Below are positions 44,063 through 52,141 of a DNA stretch of 64,000 nucleotides, in pieces. Origin of the DNA: Nocardioides mangrovi (lineage in GTDB: Bacteria; Actinomycetota; Actinomycetes; Propionibacteriales; Nocardioidaceae); the NCBI RefSeq assembly GCF_020073815.1, contig NZ_JAIQZJ010000001.1, forward strand, positions 372,001 through 436,000, in the 5' to 3' direction. Positions within the stretch are counted from its first letter, which is position 1. Each line of letters begins with the position of its first letter. A model generated the notes under the pieces. That model ran no database searches and was not told the origin of the DNA. It saw only the letters and a list, made by a program, of their open reading frames with translations. A program made the translations under genes and the position numbers.

Positions 44063-44147
44063 GCAGAACGACGTACAGAAGTCGGTCGGACGCGGCTACG
44101 CCCCGCTCGGCTCGTCGCGCGATGTCGACTTCTGTACGTCGTTCTGC
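44063..44147. repeat. 22-bp perfect inverted repeat
   Basis: The arms 44063-44084 and 44126-44147 are exact reverse complements; the 20-base core is cagaacgacgtacagaagtc. The spacer is 41 bases. The length exceeds what a simple terminator needs, and no transposase gene lies nearby. It could be a terminator, a MITE remnant, or a dispersed extragenic repeat. I see no second copy in this window. Confidence 0.8.
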
Positions 44148-44362
44148 GCGTCCACCCGCTCATTCCAGCGGTTCTGCAGGTGATCCATCTGGTCGCCGCC
44201 CGCCACGGTCTGCGAGCTGCGCGCAGGACCGATCCACCCACATTGGCACCGCGATCGGACCAGCTGCTCGGAGACATCGCCACTGGCCTTCCGCTCCCGA
44301 GGCAGGTACTCCAAGTGACCTCGGTGCTTCAGGGCGAACTGAGGCGATGGCATCCCGAACAT
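44096..44362 (-). CDS. Possible small protein with a CxCGW motif
   Basis: An 88-residue frame from ATG 44362 to a stop at 44096. The middle reads RCQCGWIGPARSSQTVAGGD, a C-x-C-G-W-x-G-P arrangement seen in small actinobacterial proteins with a metal-binding knuckle, followed by a polar helix (HLQNRWNERVDAQNDV). Its end overlaps the inverted repeat at 44063-44147. Only two cysteines are present, and no good ribosome site is visible. I regard it as possible, not proven. Apart from this frame and the repeat, the 540 bp between the MerR gene and the lysozyme gene hold nothing I recognise. Confidence 0.35.
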   Translation of the reverse strand: MFGMPSPQFALKHRGHLEYLPRERKASGDVSEQLVRSRCQCGWIGPARSSQTVAGGDQMDHLQNRWNERVDAQNDVQKSTSRDEPSGA

Positions 44363-44547
44363 GCCGCCATGCTCGCTCCCGTAGCCAGCGGGGGTGCGGC
44401 GGGATGACGGGCCGCAAGCCCAAGTTCGGGGAAGTCGGTGGGACGTCTGCGGGTGGGTCTATGCGTGGGCGCTCGCCGGATGGCCCCGGTGACCCATGCC
44501 CTCGGGCGTCTGGCGGTAGGACGATCGAGGGTGGAGAGGGGATCCCG

Positions 44548-46167
44548 ATGGACAAGAGCCCGACACACGAGACTCCCTGGAGCGTCGACGACGCGATCAC
44601 CTTCCTCAACGGTGAGAAGGACAGGGACACCACGACCTGGAAGCAGTTCTGCCTGCGGCTGGCCGCCCGCGCGTACGGCTACGCCTTCAGCAACGTCGTG
44701 GACGCCAACGGCGACGGTGACAACGACGTCTCGGACTTCTGGAACACCGCCAAGAAGGAGTTCAAGCACCCCGGCGATCGCAAGCCGCCGGTCGGGGGTC
44801 TCGCGATCTTCGGGAACCCTGGCAGGTTCGGGCACATCGCCACCGTGGTCCGGTCCGGTCCGGACGCGGTGATCGTCCTCGCCAACAACGACCTCGACGG
44901 CGGCCGGGTGCGGCCGCTCTCGCTGGCCCAGATCGAGGACTCCCTGAACCTGGAGTACCTCGGCTGGTTCGAGCCGAACTTCCCGCTCGGCACGCCCGGC
45001 AACCCGCAGGGCCTGCCGGCGAACGGTGCCAGCCAGCGGGTGTTCCACCGCGCCCTCTTCGTCGGCAACACCGACTCCGAGAGCGTCCGGGCCCTCCAGC
45101 GCCGGCTCAACGAGGTGCTCGACGCCGGCCTGGAGGTCTCGGGCGCCTACGACGCCGCGACGAAGCGGGCCGTTGCCCGCTTCCAGTCACGGGTGGCGCA
45201 CTTCTCGGGCGCCGGCGCCGACGGGGCGATGTTCGATCCCGCGTCCGGGTCGGGCGGCGAGCTGACCGCCAAGCTGCTCTTCCCGACGAGGCGGTACGAG
45301 GTCCGTGCCGGTGCCGTGCCGAGCTCCGACCACCGGATCGACGACGGCGCCGACGGCCATGCCCAGCCCGACAACGGCGGACTGGTCTCCCGGGTGATGT
45401 CGCCCGACCCCGACCAGCCCGCGACGAAGCGGCCGCGCGTCGACCTCGCGCAGCTGGTGCCTGGCCGCAAGAACCAGTCGGTCCGTCAGCTGCAGCACCG
45501 GCTCAACCACGTCATCGACGCCGGTCTCGATCTCACCGGCGCGTACGACGACGCCACGGTCGCCGCCGTCCGGGCGTGGCAGCTCTCGATCGGCGACGTC
45601 GACGACGCCGACGGGGTGCTCGGACCGAAGCAGTTCGCCGTCCTCTTCCCGCAGCGGCAGTTCACCCGGGCCGGAGCCCCGCCCTCGACCCTGACCCTCA
45701 GTCCTCGCGGTGAGGACTTCATCATCGAGTTCGAGGGCTTCAGCTCGACGCTCTACAACGACCAGGCCGGACACTGCACGATCGGAGTCGGGCACCTCGT
45801 GCACCTGGGCAACTGTCGCCCGACCGAGGGCGGCCTCGAGAACGGGATCACCCGCGCTCGGGCGACCACGATGCTGCGCAACGACGCGAAGTCGATGATC
45901 GACTCGGTGGCCAGCAACGTGAAGGTGCCGCTGACCCAGGCCCAGTTCGACGCGCTCGTCTCCTTCACCTTCAACGTCGGCGTCGGCAACTTCGAGACCT
46001 CGACGCTGCTCAAGAAGCTCAACGACGGCCATCCCGAGGCGGTGCCCACCCAGCTCAAGCGGTGGAACAAGGTCACCATCGACGGCCAGAAGGTGGCCTC
46101 CGACGGCCTGACCCGTCGCCGGGGTCGCGAGGCGAAGCTCTTCGCGACGGGCGTCTACACGGCCTGA
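44548..46167 (+). CDS. Multidomain peptidoglycan hydrolase with C-terminal phage-type (GH24) lysozyme
   Basis: 539 residues. An N-terminal CHAP/NlpC-like region has candidate Cys35 (WKQFCLRLA) and His96 (RFGHIATVV) and a dockerin-like calcium loop at 52-63 (DANGDGDNDVSD). Two PG_binding_1 repeats follow at about 175-225 and 305-365 (SVRALQRRLNEVLDAGL, SVRQLQHRLNHVIDAGL). The C-terminal 150 residues form a T4-type lysozyme with the full catalytic set Glu396 (FEGF), Asp405 (YNDQAG) and Thr411. No signal peptide or lipobox is present. A GAGAGGGG ribosome site precedes ATG 44548. No holin, tail or integrase gene is nearby, so this is a lone domesticated endolysin or a protein exported by an unusual route. 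Confidence 0.85.
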   Translation: MDKSPTHETPWSVDDAITFLNGEKDRDTTTWKQFCLRLAARAYGYAFSNVVDANGDGDNDVSDFWNTAKKEFKHPGDRKPPVGGLAIFGNPGRFGHIATVVRSGPDAVIVLANNDLDGGRVRPLSLAQIEDSLNLEYLGWFEPNFPLGTPGNPQGLPANGASQRVFHRALFVGNTDSESVRALQRRLNEVLDAGLEVSGAYDAATKRAVARFQSRVAHFSGAGADGAMFDPASGSGGELTAKLLFPTRRYEVRAGAVPSSDHRIDDGADGHAQPDNGGLVSRVMSPDPDQPATKRPRVDLAQLVPGRKNQSVRQLQHRLNHVIDAGLDLTGAYDDATVAAVRAWQLSIGDVDDADGVLGPKQFAVLFPQRQFTRAGAPPSTLTLSPRGEDFIIEFEGFSSTLYNDQAGHCTIGVGHLVHLGNCRPTEGGLENGITRARATTMLRNDAKSMIDSVASNVKVPLTQAQFDALVSFTFNVGVGNFETSTLLKKLNDGHPEAVPTQLKRWNKVTIDGQKVASDGLTRRRGREAKLFATGVYTA

Positions 46168-46239
46168 CGCCCGCGAGCCGAGCAGCGACCGGTCTGCTCG
46201 GCCCTCCCGGTGAGCGTCGTCCGCTCCTACACTCGCGGC

Positions 46240-47736
46240 GTGAACCTCGACGAGTACCTCGCCGCCGACGCCACCGACCTCGCCGCCCTCGTCGCGGACA
46301 AGCAGGTCACCGCGGCCGAGCTGCTGGCCCTGGCGCGACAGCGCGCCGACCAGGTCAACCCGAAGATCAACGCGGTCGTCCGGACGCTGGACGACGAGGC
46401 CGACTCACGCGCCGCCGAGCCGCTCACGGGGCCCTTCGCGGGCGTTCCGTTCCTGGTCAAGGACCTCCTCCAGGAGTACGCCGGCTTCCCGACCACCAGC
46501 GGCTCCCACGCGCTGGCGAACGACGTCGCCGAGGAGCACGCGGTCGTCACCCAGCGCTTCCTCGACGCCGGCCTGGTCGTCTTCGGCAAGACCAACACCC
46601 CCGAGTTCGGGGCGAAGGGCATCACCGAGGACGACCTCCTGGGTCGGGCCCGCAACCCCTGGAACGTCGCGCACACCCCCGGCGGCTCGTCCGGCGGCTC
46701 CGGTGCCGCCGTCGCCGCCGGCATCGTCCCGGCAGCGGGTGCGAACGACGGCGGCGGGTCGGTCCGCATCCCCGCCGCCTGCAACGGCCTGGTCGGCCTG
46801 AAGCTCAGCCGCGGCTACACGCCGTACGGCCCGCAGACCAGCGAGCCCATGTTCGGCATGGCGACCCAGGGTGTCGTCTCCCGCACCGTCCGCGACAGCG
46901 CCGCGCTGGTCGACGCGATCGTCGGCGCGCCGACCCGCTACGCGGCGTACGTCGCCGGCACGCCCGCCCCCTTCCTGCCTGGGCTCGGCGAGGCGCCCGC
47001 GCGCCTGCGGATCGGCTTCACCACGTCCTCGGCCATCAACCCCAGCCCGGACCCGGAGGCGATCGCCGCGGTCGAGAGCGCCGCCGCCCTGCTCACCGAG
47101 CTCGGCCACGAGGTCGAGGCCGTCGAGGCGCCGCACGACGACGAGGCGCTCGCGCGCGACTTCCTGACCATCTGGTTCGCCCAGCTCTACGGCCAGATCA
47201 GCGCGATCAAGACGCGCCTCGGCGCACCCGACAGCGCCTTCGCCGCCGACAGCCTCGCGGTGGCCGAGATCGGCCGCGCCGCCGGCGTCGGCGCGCTCTT
47301 CGGCGCGCTGGACAACGCCAACCTGCACATCCGTGCTCTCGAGGACTTCCACCAGCGCTACGACCTGCTGCTCACCCCGACCCTGGCCAAGCCCCCGCTC
47401 GAGGTGGGCTCCATCGACACCCCGCCGATGCTGCAGCGCGCCTCGCGGGTCATCGCCAAGGTCCGCGCCGGCAAGCTCCTCAACGCCACCGGCATCCTCG
47501 ACCAGCTCATCACCGACAACCTCGGCTGGGTGCCCTACACCCAGCTCGCCAACATCACCGGCCGCCCCGCGATCTCCGTGCCTCTGCACTGGACCGCCAC
47601 CGGCCTGCCCCTGGGCGTCCAGCTCGTCGGCCCCCTCGCCTCCGACGGCCTCCTGCTCCGCCTGGCCGCCCAGCTCGAGCAGGCGCGGCCTTGGTTCCAC
47701 CGGTACGCCGAGCTCGATCCGGCGTTGACGGCGTAG
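46240..47736 (+). CDS. Amidase (amidase-signature family)
   Basis: 498 residues. The catalytic Lys is in PFLVKDLLQEYAG, and the Gly/Ser-rich signature with cis-Ser and nucleophile Ser spans HTPGGSSGGSGAAVAAG and GGGSVRIPAACNGLVGLK. It hydrolyses amide bonds, by overall similarity nearer to 6-aminohexanoate-cyclic-dimer hydrolase-type enzymes than to GatA. GTG 46240 gives the normal start (NLDEYLAADATDLAAL); a second in-frame GTG exists at 46210. No signal peptide, so cytoplasmic. It stands alone between the lysozyme and the FN3 protein; substrate unknown. Confidence 0.9.
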   Translation: MNLDEYLAADATDLAALVADKQVTAAELLALARQRADQVNPKINAVVRTLDDEADSRAAEPLTGPFAGVPFLVKDLLQEYAGFPTTSGSHALANDVAEEHAVVTQRFLDAGLVVFGKTNTPEFGAKGITEDDLLGRARNPWNVAHTPGGSSGGSGAAVAAGIVPAAGANDGGGSVRIPAACNGLVGLKLSRGYTPYGPQTSEPMFGMATQGVVSRTVRDSAALVDAIVGAPTRYAAYVAGTPAPFLPGLGEAPARLRIGFTTSSAINPSPDPEAIAAVESAAALLTELGHEVEAVEAPHDDEALARDFLTIWFAQLYGQISAIKTRLGAPDSAFAADSLAVAEIGRAAGVGALFGALDNANLHIRALEDFHQRYDLLLTPTLAKPPLEVGSIDTPPMLQRASRVIAKVRAGKLLNATGILDQLITDNLGWVPYTQLANITGRPAISVPLHWTATGLPLGVQLVGPLASDGLLLRLAAQLEQARPWFHRYAELDPALTA

Positions 47737-47833
47737 CCCGAGCACTCTGAGCGGCTCACCCGGACGTCCCCCATCGACATGAAATTCGCTGGTGGCCAGG
47801 TCCGCTACCCCGAGCCGGCGTCACGGTGGGTGC

Positions 47834-48826
47834 ATGAGGTCGCAGATCCTGCTCCGGGCAGGTGCTGTCGTGGCGAGCGTCGCGGTCGTGGTGGGTGTCA
47901 GCGGCGACGGCTCGGCCAGCGTGAGGTCAGCCGATCCGCCGTCGGTTCCGTTCAACGTCCAGGCTCGCGCCAAGGGCGACCTGGGTGCAGACGTGTTGTG
48001 GGCCCACCCGACGACCAACCATGGCTCGGAGGTCACGTCGTTCACGATCACTGCCTCGCCCGGGGGTGTGTCGACGACGGTCCCTGCCGACGCGGAGCGA
48101 GCACATGTGGACGGGCTGACGGCGGGTGTGGCGACGTCCTTCACAGTGGTCGCCACGAGCGCGGCAGGTGACTCGAAGGCGTCGGCGGCATCGAACGACG
48201 TGGTCCCGGCACACCTGCCGATGGTGCCGGCGCAGGTGACCGCCGAGGCGCGCCACGACGCCACGGTCGCGGTGTCCTGGCGACCGGGCGTCCCCGACTG
48301 GGATCCGGCGGCCGAACAGGCGCTGGTCACCGGCTACGAGATCACGGCAACCCCGGTGAACGGGGTCGGTGTCGGGGACGGGCCACGGGTGGGTGCCGCA
48401 GCGCCCCCGGGCGCCACGAGCGCCCTTGTCGAGGGAGTGCGGCGAGGTGTGGAGTACGCGTTGACGATCAGGGCTGTCAACCGGGTCGGTGAGTCGGGAG
48501 ACTCGGCTCCCGTGCAGGTGACCGTACCGAGCACGATCCCCGGTCGAGTCCCGGGGGCGGTCGGGGCCATGGTGGTGGGGTCCAGACCGCACCACCGGTC
48601 GATCGTCTCCGTGTGGTGGTACGTCCCCGAGGACGGCGGCGCGAGCATCATGAGGTACGTCGTCACCATCAAGACGAACCGGACGAGCGTCGTGAAGAGG
48701 GTGTCGGGTGCGAAGCACCAGGCGAGGCTCGTGCTCGGTCCCGGGAAGTACCTCTTCCGGGTCGCCGCCGTCAACGTCAACGGGAAGGGCCGGGCGAGCA
48801 CGAGGAAGGTCCTCCGGGTGCCCTAG
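47834..48826 (+). CDS. Secreted fibronectin type III repeat protein
   Basis: 330 residues. A Sec-type signal peptide is clear: Arg-containing start, hydrophobic core (AGAVVASVAVVVGV), then small residues before SVRSADP. The rest is three FN3 domains at about 36-125, 128-230 and 234-330, each with the family pattern of a Trp strand (VLWAHPTTN, VSWRPGVPD, VWWYVPEDG) and a tyrosine-corner-like strand (TSFTVVATSAAGDS, YALTIRAVNRVGES, YLFRVAAVNVNGKG). No catalytic domain or anchor is visible. Likely a surface or secreted binding protein. Confidence 0.82.
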   Translation: MRSQILLRAGAVVASVAVVVGVSGDGSASVRSADPPSVPFNVQARAKGDLGADVLWAHPTTNHGSEVTSFTITASPGGVSTTVPADAERAHVDGLTAGVATSFTVVATSAAGDSKASAASNDVVPAHLPMVPAQVTAEARHDATVAVSWRPGVPDWDPAAEQALVTGYEITATPVNGVGVGDGPRVGAAAPPGATSALVEGVRRGVEYALTIRAVNRVGESGDSAPVQVTVPSTIPGRVPGAVGAMVVGSRPHHRSIVSVWWYVPEDGGASIMRYVVTIKTNRTSVVKRVSGAKHQARLVLGPGKYLFRVAAVNVNGKGRASTRKVLRVP

Positions 48827-48953
48827 CAGTCGCGGGTGGGGGCGACGGACCGACAGCCTCTGGGCCGCAGTCCGCCCTTCGCCGACGGCCGGAGGCGTCT
48901 CGCCGTACGTCCGTGTCAGAGCTGCATCGAAGTGCGCGCGGGAGCCCGACGGC

Positions 48954-49799
48954 TCATTCGGCCTTCTTGGCCGTGCCCGCGGCCTTCGACGCGGTCTTCT
49001 TCGTGGGTGACTTCTTGGCCGCCGGCTTGGCGGTCTTGCGTGCCGCGGGTGCGTCGGCGGGGCGCCGGCCCTTCAAGCGAACCCACAGACTTCCCTGGCC
49101 CGAGGGGCCGGTCACGATCTTGGTCTCGACGAATGGCTGGCCCTTGACCAGGTCGCTGAGCTTGCTGAATCCGTAGGTGCGGGCATCGAACGACGGGTCG
49201 GTGCGATTCATGTGGTTGCCAAGAGCACTGAGCGACGTCCAGTGGTCGTCGTCGGTGGCGACCTTGTTGAGGGCTTTCGTCAGGACACTCTGGATCGGCC
49301 GAGGGGAGTTCTCCTCCGGCTGCTCGCTCGGGCTCTCCTCGGGCGGCTCGACCGCACTGGAGCTGTCGAGCACCTCCAGGAAGACGAAACGCTCGCATGC
49401 TTCGACGAACGCCTTGGGCGTCTTGCGCTGCCCTACGCCGATGACGCGTTTGCCCGACTCGCGCAGGCGCATGGCCAGCGGGGTGAAGTCGCTGTCGCTC
49501 GAGACGATGGCGAAGCCTTCGACGTTCCTCGAGTACAGGAGGTCCATCGCGTCGATGATCAACGCAGAATCAGTGGCGTTCTTGCCGGTGGTGTAGGCGA
49601 ACTGCTGTTGCGGCGAGATCGCGTTGCCGAGGAGCACGTTGCGCCAGCCCTTGAGGCCATCGCTGCTCCAGTCGCCGTACGCCCGCTTGACGGTGATCGT
49701 GCCGTACCCGGCCAGCTCCTCGAACATCTCCTTCACCAACCTGGCTGAGGTGTTGTCAGCGTCGATCAGTACGGCAAGGCGGGGGCTGTCATCCGACAT
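48954..49799 (-). CDS. NYN-domain putative RNase with LOTUS/OST-HTH domain and histone-H1-like tail
   Basis: 281 residues. The NYN (PIN-like) domain covers about 8-145, with acidic residues expected at the metal site: Asp13 (LIDADN), Asp77 (ATDSAL), Asp102 and Asp104 (SSDSDF). An OST-HTH/LOTUS domain follows at about 165-228 (RPIQSVLTKALNKV, HWTSLSALGNHM, TYGFSKLSDLV), which binds RNA, often G-quadruplexes. The last 35 residues are Lys/Ala/Thr-rich like histone H1 and would bind nucleic acid. ATG 49799 is preceded by GAGGAG at 7 bases. Likely a structured-RNA nuclease or RNA-handling factor; target unknown. Confidence 0.88.
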   Translation of the reverse strand: MSDDSPRLAVLIDADNTSARLVKEMFEELAGYGTITVKRAYGDWSSDGLKGWRNVLLGNAISPQQQFAYTTGKNATDSALIIDAMDLLYSRNVEGFAIVSSDSDFTPLAMRLRESGKRVIGVGQRKTPKAFVEACERFVFLEVLDSSSAVEPPEESPSEQPEENSPRPIQSVLTKALNKVATDDDHWTSLSALGNHMNRTDPSFDARTYGFSKLSDLVKGQPFVETKIVTGPSGQGSLWVRLKGRRPADAPAARKTAKPAAKKSPTKKTASKAAGTAKKAE

Positions 49800-49909
49800 G
49801 TGTGGCTCCTCGGTCGCGGGCGACCATCCTCGCGCACGTCGTGGTCCGAACCGGCGACCCTGCTCACGCTCCGAGGAACTTCGTCCCCACGCGCGAGGTG
49901 TGAGCCGGA

Positions 49910-50395
49910 TCAGTGCTGCTCCCACCCGTGGGGGGAGTGGGAGACCAGGGCCTCGACGGCCTCGTAGGCCCTGGTGGCGTCGCGCAGGTATCGCTCTATG
50001 ACCTGCCGTTCGGCTGGTGTGACCGACTGGTCCAGGGCGCCGAGGACCGCGAACACCGGGCCGAGGGTGGACGACGTCTGGTCGCGGCCGCGCTCGGTGA
50101 GCTCCAAGAAGACACGACGGCGGTCGCCGACGCCGAGTCGCCGGCGCGCGAGGCCGCTGCGGATGAGCCGGTTGGCGATGTTCGAGATCGCTGATCGGGT
50201 GACCCCCGTCCGTCGGGCGAGGTCGCTGTAGCCCACCGGGCCCGGCAGCAGCTGCTCCATCACGTGCAGGTCGGTCGGGGACAGGTGGCCACGCCGCGCC
50301 AGTGCGTGGCGCAGACGCTCGCCGGCCATGGAGAGGTCGCGCATCGCGGCGATCGCGTCGCTCGAGTGCTCGGCTCGGGGGTGCGCTTCGACCAT
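49910..50395 (-). CDS. MarR-family transcriptional regulator
   Basis: 161 residues, all helical with a winged HTH. The recognition region is LSPTDLHVMEQLL and GYSDLARRTGVTRSAISNIA, followed by the wing (RRRLGVGDRRRVFLELTERG). It lies 110 bp upstream of the NYN gene in the same direction and divergent from the DUF222-HNH gene; either could be a target. No operator-like palindrome besides the LexA box is obvious in the 126-bp divergent gap. The ligand is unknown. Confidence 0.88.
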   Translation of the reverse strand: MVEAHPRAEHSSDAIAAMRDLSMAGERLRHALARRGHLSPTDLHVMEQLLPGPVGYSDLARRTGVTRSAISNIANRLIRSGLARRRLGVGDRRRVFLELTERGRDQTSSTLGPVFAVLGALDQSVTPAERQVIERYLRDATRAYEAVEALVSHSPHGWEQH

Positions 50396-50485
50396 GGGCC
50401 ATCTCCTGCTGATCAGACGTCCGCTGGGTATTCGCAGCGGGGAGCGCGACGGATGGGCCGGCGACGGCCGATCGAGCCCATCCTC

Positions 50486-50514
50486 TTGCGGCTATATCGG
50501 ACACCGCGTACAAT
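50486..50514 (+). promoter_or_regulatory. Promoter of the DUF222-HNH gene
   Basis: TTGCGG (50486-50491) and TACAAT (50509-50514) are 17 bases apart, one of the best sigma-70-type promoters in the window. It predicts a start near 50521, so the transcript would be leaderless, beginning at the ATG at 50522. Confidence 0.75.
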
Positions 50515-50530
50515 CGAACACATGTTCGAT
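50513..50530. promoter_or_regulatory. LexA-binding SOS box overlapping the start codon
   Basis: TCGAACACATGTTCGA (50514-50529) is an exact match to the actinobacterial SOS box TCGAAC-N4-GTTCGA, extended by one more paired base on each side. It overlaps the -10 element, the transcription start and the ATG (50522), so LexA would block transcription until DNA damage. Confidence 0.88.
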
Positions 50531-51811
50531 CCTGATTCGTCGTGCGACTCTCCGATGCTGCGCCGGGTGGCGTCGGCGATCGCCGAGTCGCCGCTCGTCG
50601 GCGACCGGGTCGGTCAGGTGGAGGAGATCCGGGCGTTGGAGGAGCTGGTGTGCGCCGCCCAGGCCCGCCAGCTGCGGCTGTCTGCCGAGCTGGACGCCGA
50701 CAGTGTCGAGGGTCGCGGGGTGGCCGAGGAGGTCGCCCTCGCGCGGCGCGAGTCGCCCCATCGCGGCCGGCAGCACGTGTCGCTCGCCCGGATCGCGTCC
50801 GAGCTGCCGCACACCATGGAGGCCTTCCGACGTGGACTGGTGACCGAGTGGCGGGCGACGGTGATCGCGCGGGAGACCGGCTGTCTCTCGCGCGAGGACC
50901 GGCTGGCGGTCGATCGAGCCATCGCGGAGGACGCCCACGCCTTCAGTGAGCTGTCCGACCGGGCCGTGGTCGGGGAGGTGCGCAAGCTGGCCGCCCGGCT
51001 CGACCCCCAGGGAGTCGCCGAGCGTCGCCGGCGGGCCGAGGGCGACCGTTGCGTGACCATCCGGCCGGCCCCCGACACGATGGTCTACCTGACCGCCTTG
51101 CTTCCCGTGGCTGAAGGGGTCGCGGCGTACGCCGCCCTTCGAGCTGATGCCGACCGGGCCCGCCGCGAGGGTGGCTCGCGCAGTCGTGGGCAGGTCATGG
51201 CTGACATGTTGGTGGCCCGTCTGACCGGGTGTCCGACCGCGGACGACGGACGGCCGGCGGTCCGGACCGCGATCGGCCTGGTGATGACCGATCGCGCCTT
51301 GCTCTCCGGCGCTCGTGACCCGGCCAGCATCGTGGACTACGGCCCGATCCCCGCGAACCTCGCCCGCGAGCTCGTGCTCCGCAGCATCGACTCCGGCACC
51401 ACGGCTTGGCTCCGCCGCCTCTACGTGCACCCCCGGACGGGCGAGCTCGTCGCGATGGACTCGCGGCAGCGTCGGTTCCCACGTGCCCTGGCTGCGTTCC
51501 TTCGCCACCGCGACCAGTGGTGCCGTACGCCGTGGTGCAATGCGCCGATCCGTCACTCCGACCACGTGGTCGCCGTCGCCGACGGGGGAGCCACCACCGG
51601 AGAGGCGGGCCAGGGTCTGTGCGAAGCCTGCAACTACGCCAAGCAGGCCCCCGGGTGGAGCCACGAGCCCCGACCGGGACCTGACGCTCACGAGGTCGAC
51701 GTCACCACCCCGACCGGACATCGCTACCGATCGGTCGCGCCACCACTTCTGGCGCCACGGCATCCCGCCTACCAACAGGTCGACGATGGTCGCTGGGTCC
51801 TGGTCGCCTGA
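50522..51811 (+). CDS. DUF222/HNH endonuclease domain protein (13E12-like)
   Basis: 429 residues. The N-terminal DUF222 domain (about 30-300) is helical, with family blocks such as LRLSAELDADSVEGRG and EVALARRESPHRGRQH. The C-terminal HNH nuclease motif spans about 335-380: WCRTPWCNAPIRHSDHVV, then GQGLCEACNYAKQAPGW, including paired cysteines for a structural zinc and the catalytic His. Such proteins are repeated in actinobacterial genomes (13E12 family in mycobacteria) and are widely SOS-regulated; function unresolved. The start codon lies inside a LexA box, which supports damage induction. Confidence 0.92.
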   Translation: MFDPDSSCDSPMLRRVASAIAESPLVGDRVGQVEEIRALEELVCAAQARQLRLSAELDADSVEGRGVAEEVALARRESPHRGRQHVSLARIASELPHTMEAFRRGLVTEWRATVIARETGCLSREDRLAVDRAIAEDAHAFSELSDRAVVGEVRKLAARLDPQGVAERRRRAEGDRCVTIRPAPDTMVYLTALLPVAEGVAAYAALRADADRARREGGSRSRGQVMADMLVARLTGCPTADDGRPAVRTAIGLVMTDRALLSGARDPASIVDYGPIPANLARELVLRSIDSGTTAWLRRLYVHPRTGELVAMDSRQRRFPRALAAFLRHRDQWCRTPWCNAPIRHSDHVVAVADGGATTGEAGQGLCEACNYAKQAPGWSHEPRPGPDAHEVDVTTPTGHRYRSVAPPLLAPRHPAYQQVDDGRWVLVA

Positions 51812-51899
51812 GCACGGTCGACGGCCCTCCTGCTGTCGCCCGACAGCGCGGGTGGCTCGTGCCCTGTTCGCGAGCGGCCTGCGGTGGCACCATCGGAGG

Positions 51900-52091
51900 A
51901 TGGCGCGGTGGCGCTGGTGGCCAGCGATCCCGGAACCGAGGACCTGCAGGTGTGGCGAACCCCTGGAGGTCCGGGTCGTGGGTGCTGCGCAGCGCTGGGG
52001 AGGCGAGCCGGTCAGCAGCGCGTGGTGTTGGCACTGCGACCGGTGCGGCGACGTCCGGTACCCACCCCGTGAGAGCGATCCCGCCTCGTGA
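51900..52091 (+). CDS. 63-residue zinc-ribbon-like protein
   Basis: The frame starts at ATG 51900 and ends TGA 52089-52091. It contains a C-x-C pair (RTCRCGEPLEV, Cys16/Cys18) and a C-x2-C pair (WCWHCDRCGDVRYPPRES) plus Trp-rich ends, a convincing two-knuckle zinc ribbon. GGAGGA touches the ATG directly, which is too close for an ideal ribosome site; an in-frame GTG at 51852 would use other signals. It lies between the HNH gene and prfC, on the same strand as both. Function unknown. Confidence 0.65.
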   Translation: MARWRWWPAIPEPRTCRCGEPLEVRVVGAAQRWGGEPVSSAWCWHCDRCGDVRYPPRESDPAS

Positions 52092-52141
52092 GAGCCGGTC
52101 ACGAGTCGAGGGAGAGACCGGTCGACCGTTAGGTTCCTCCG

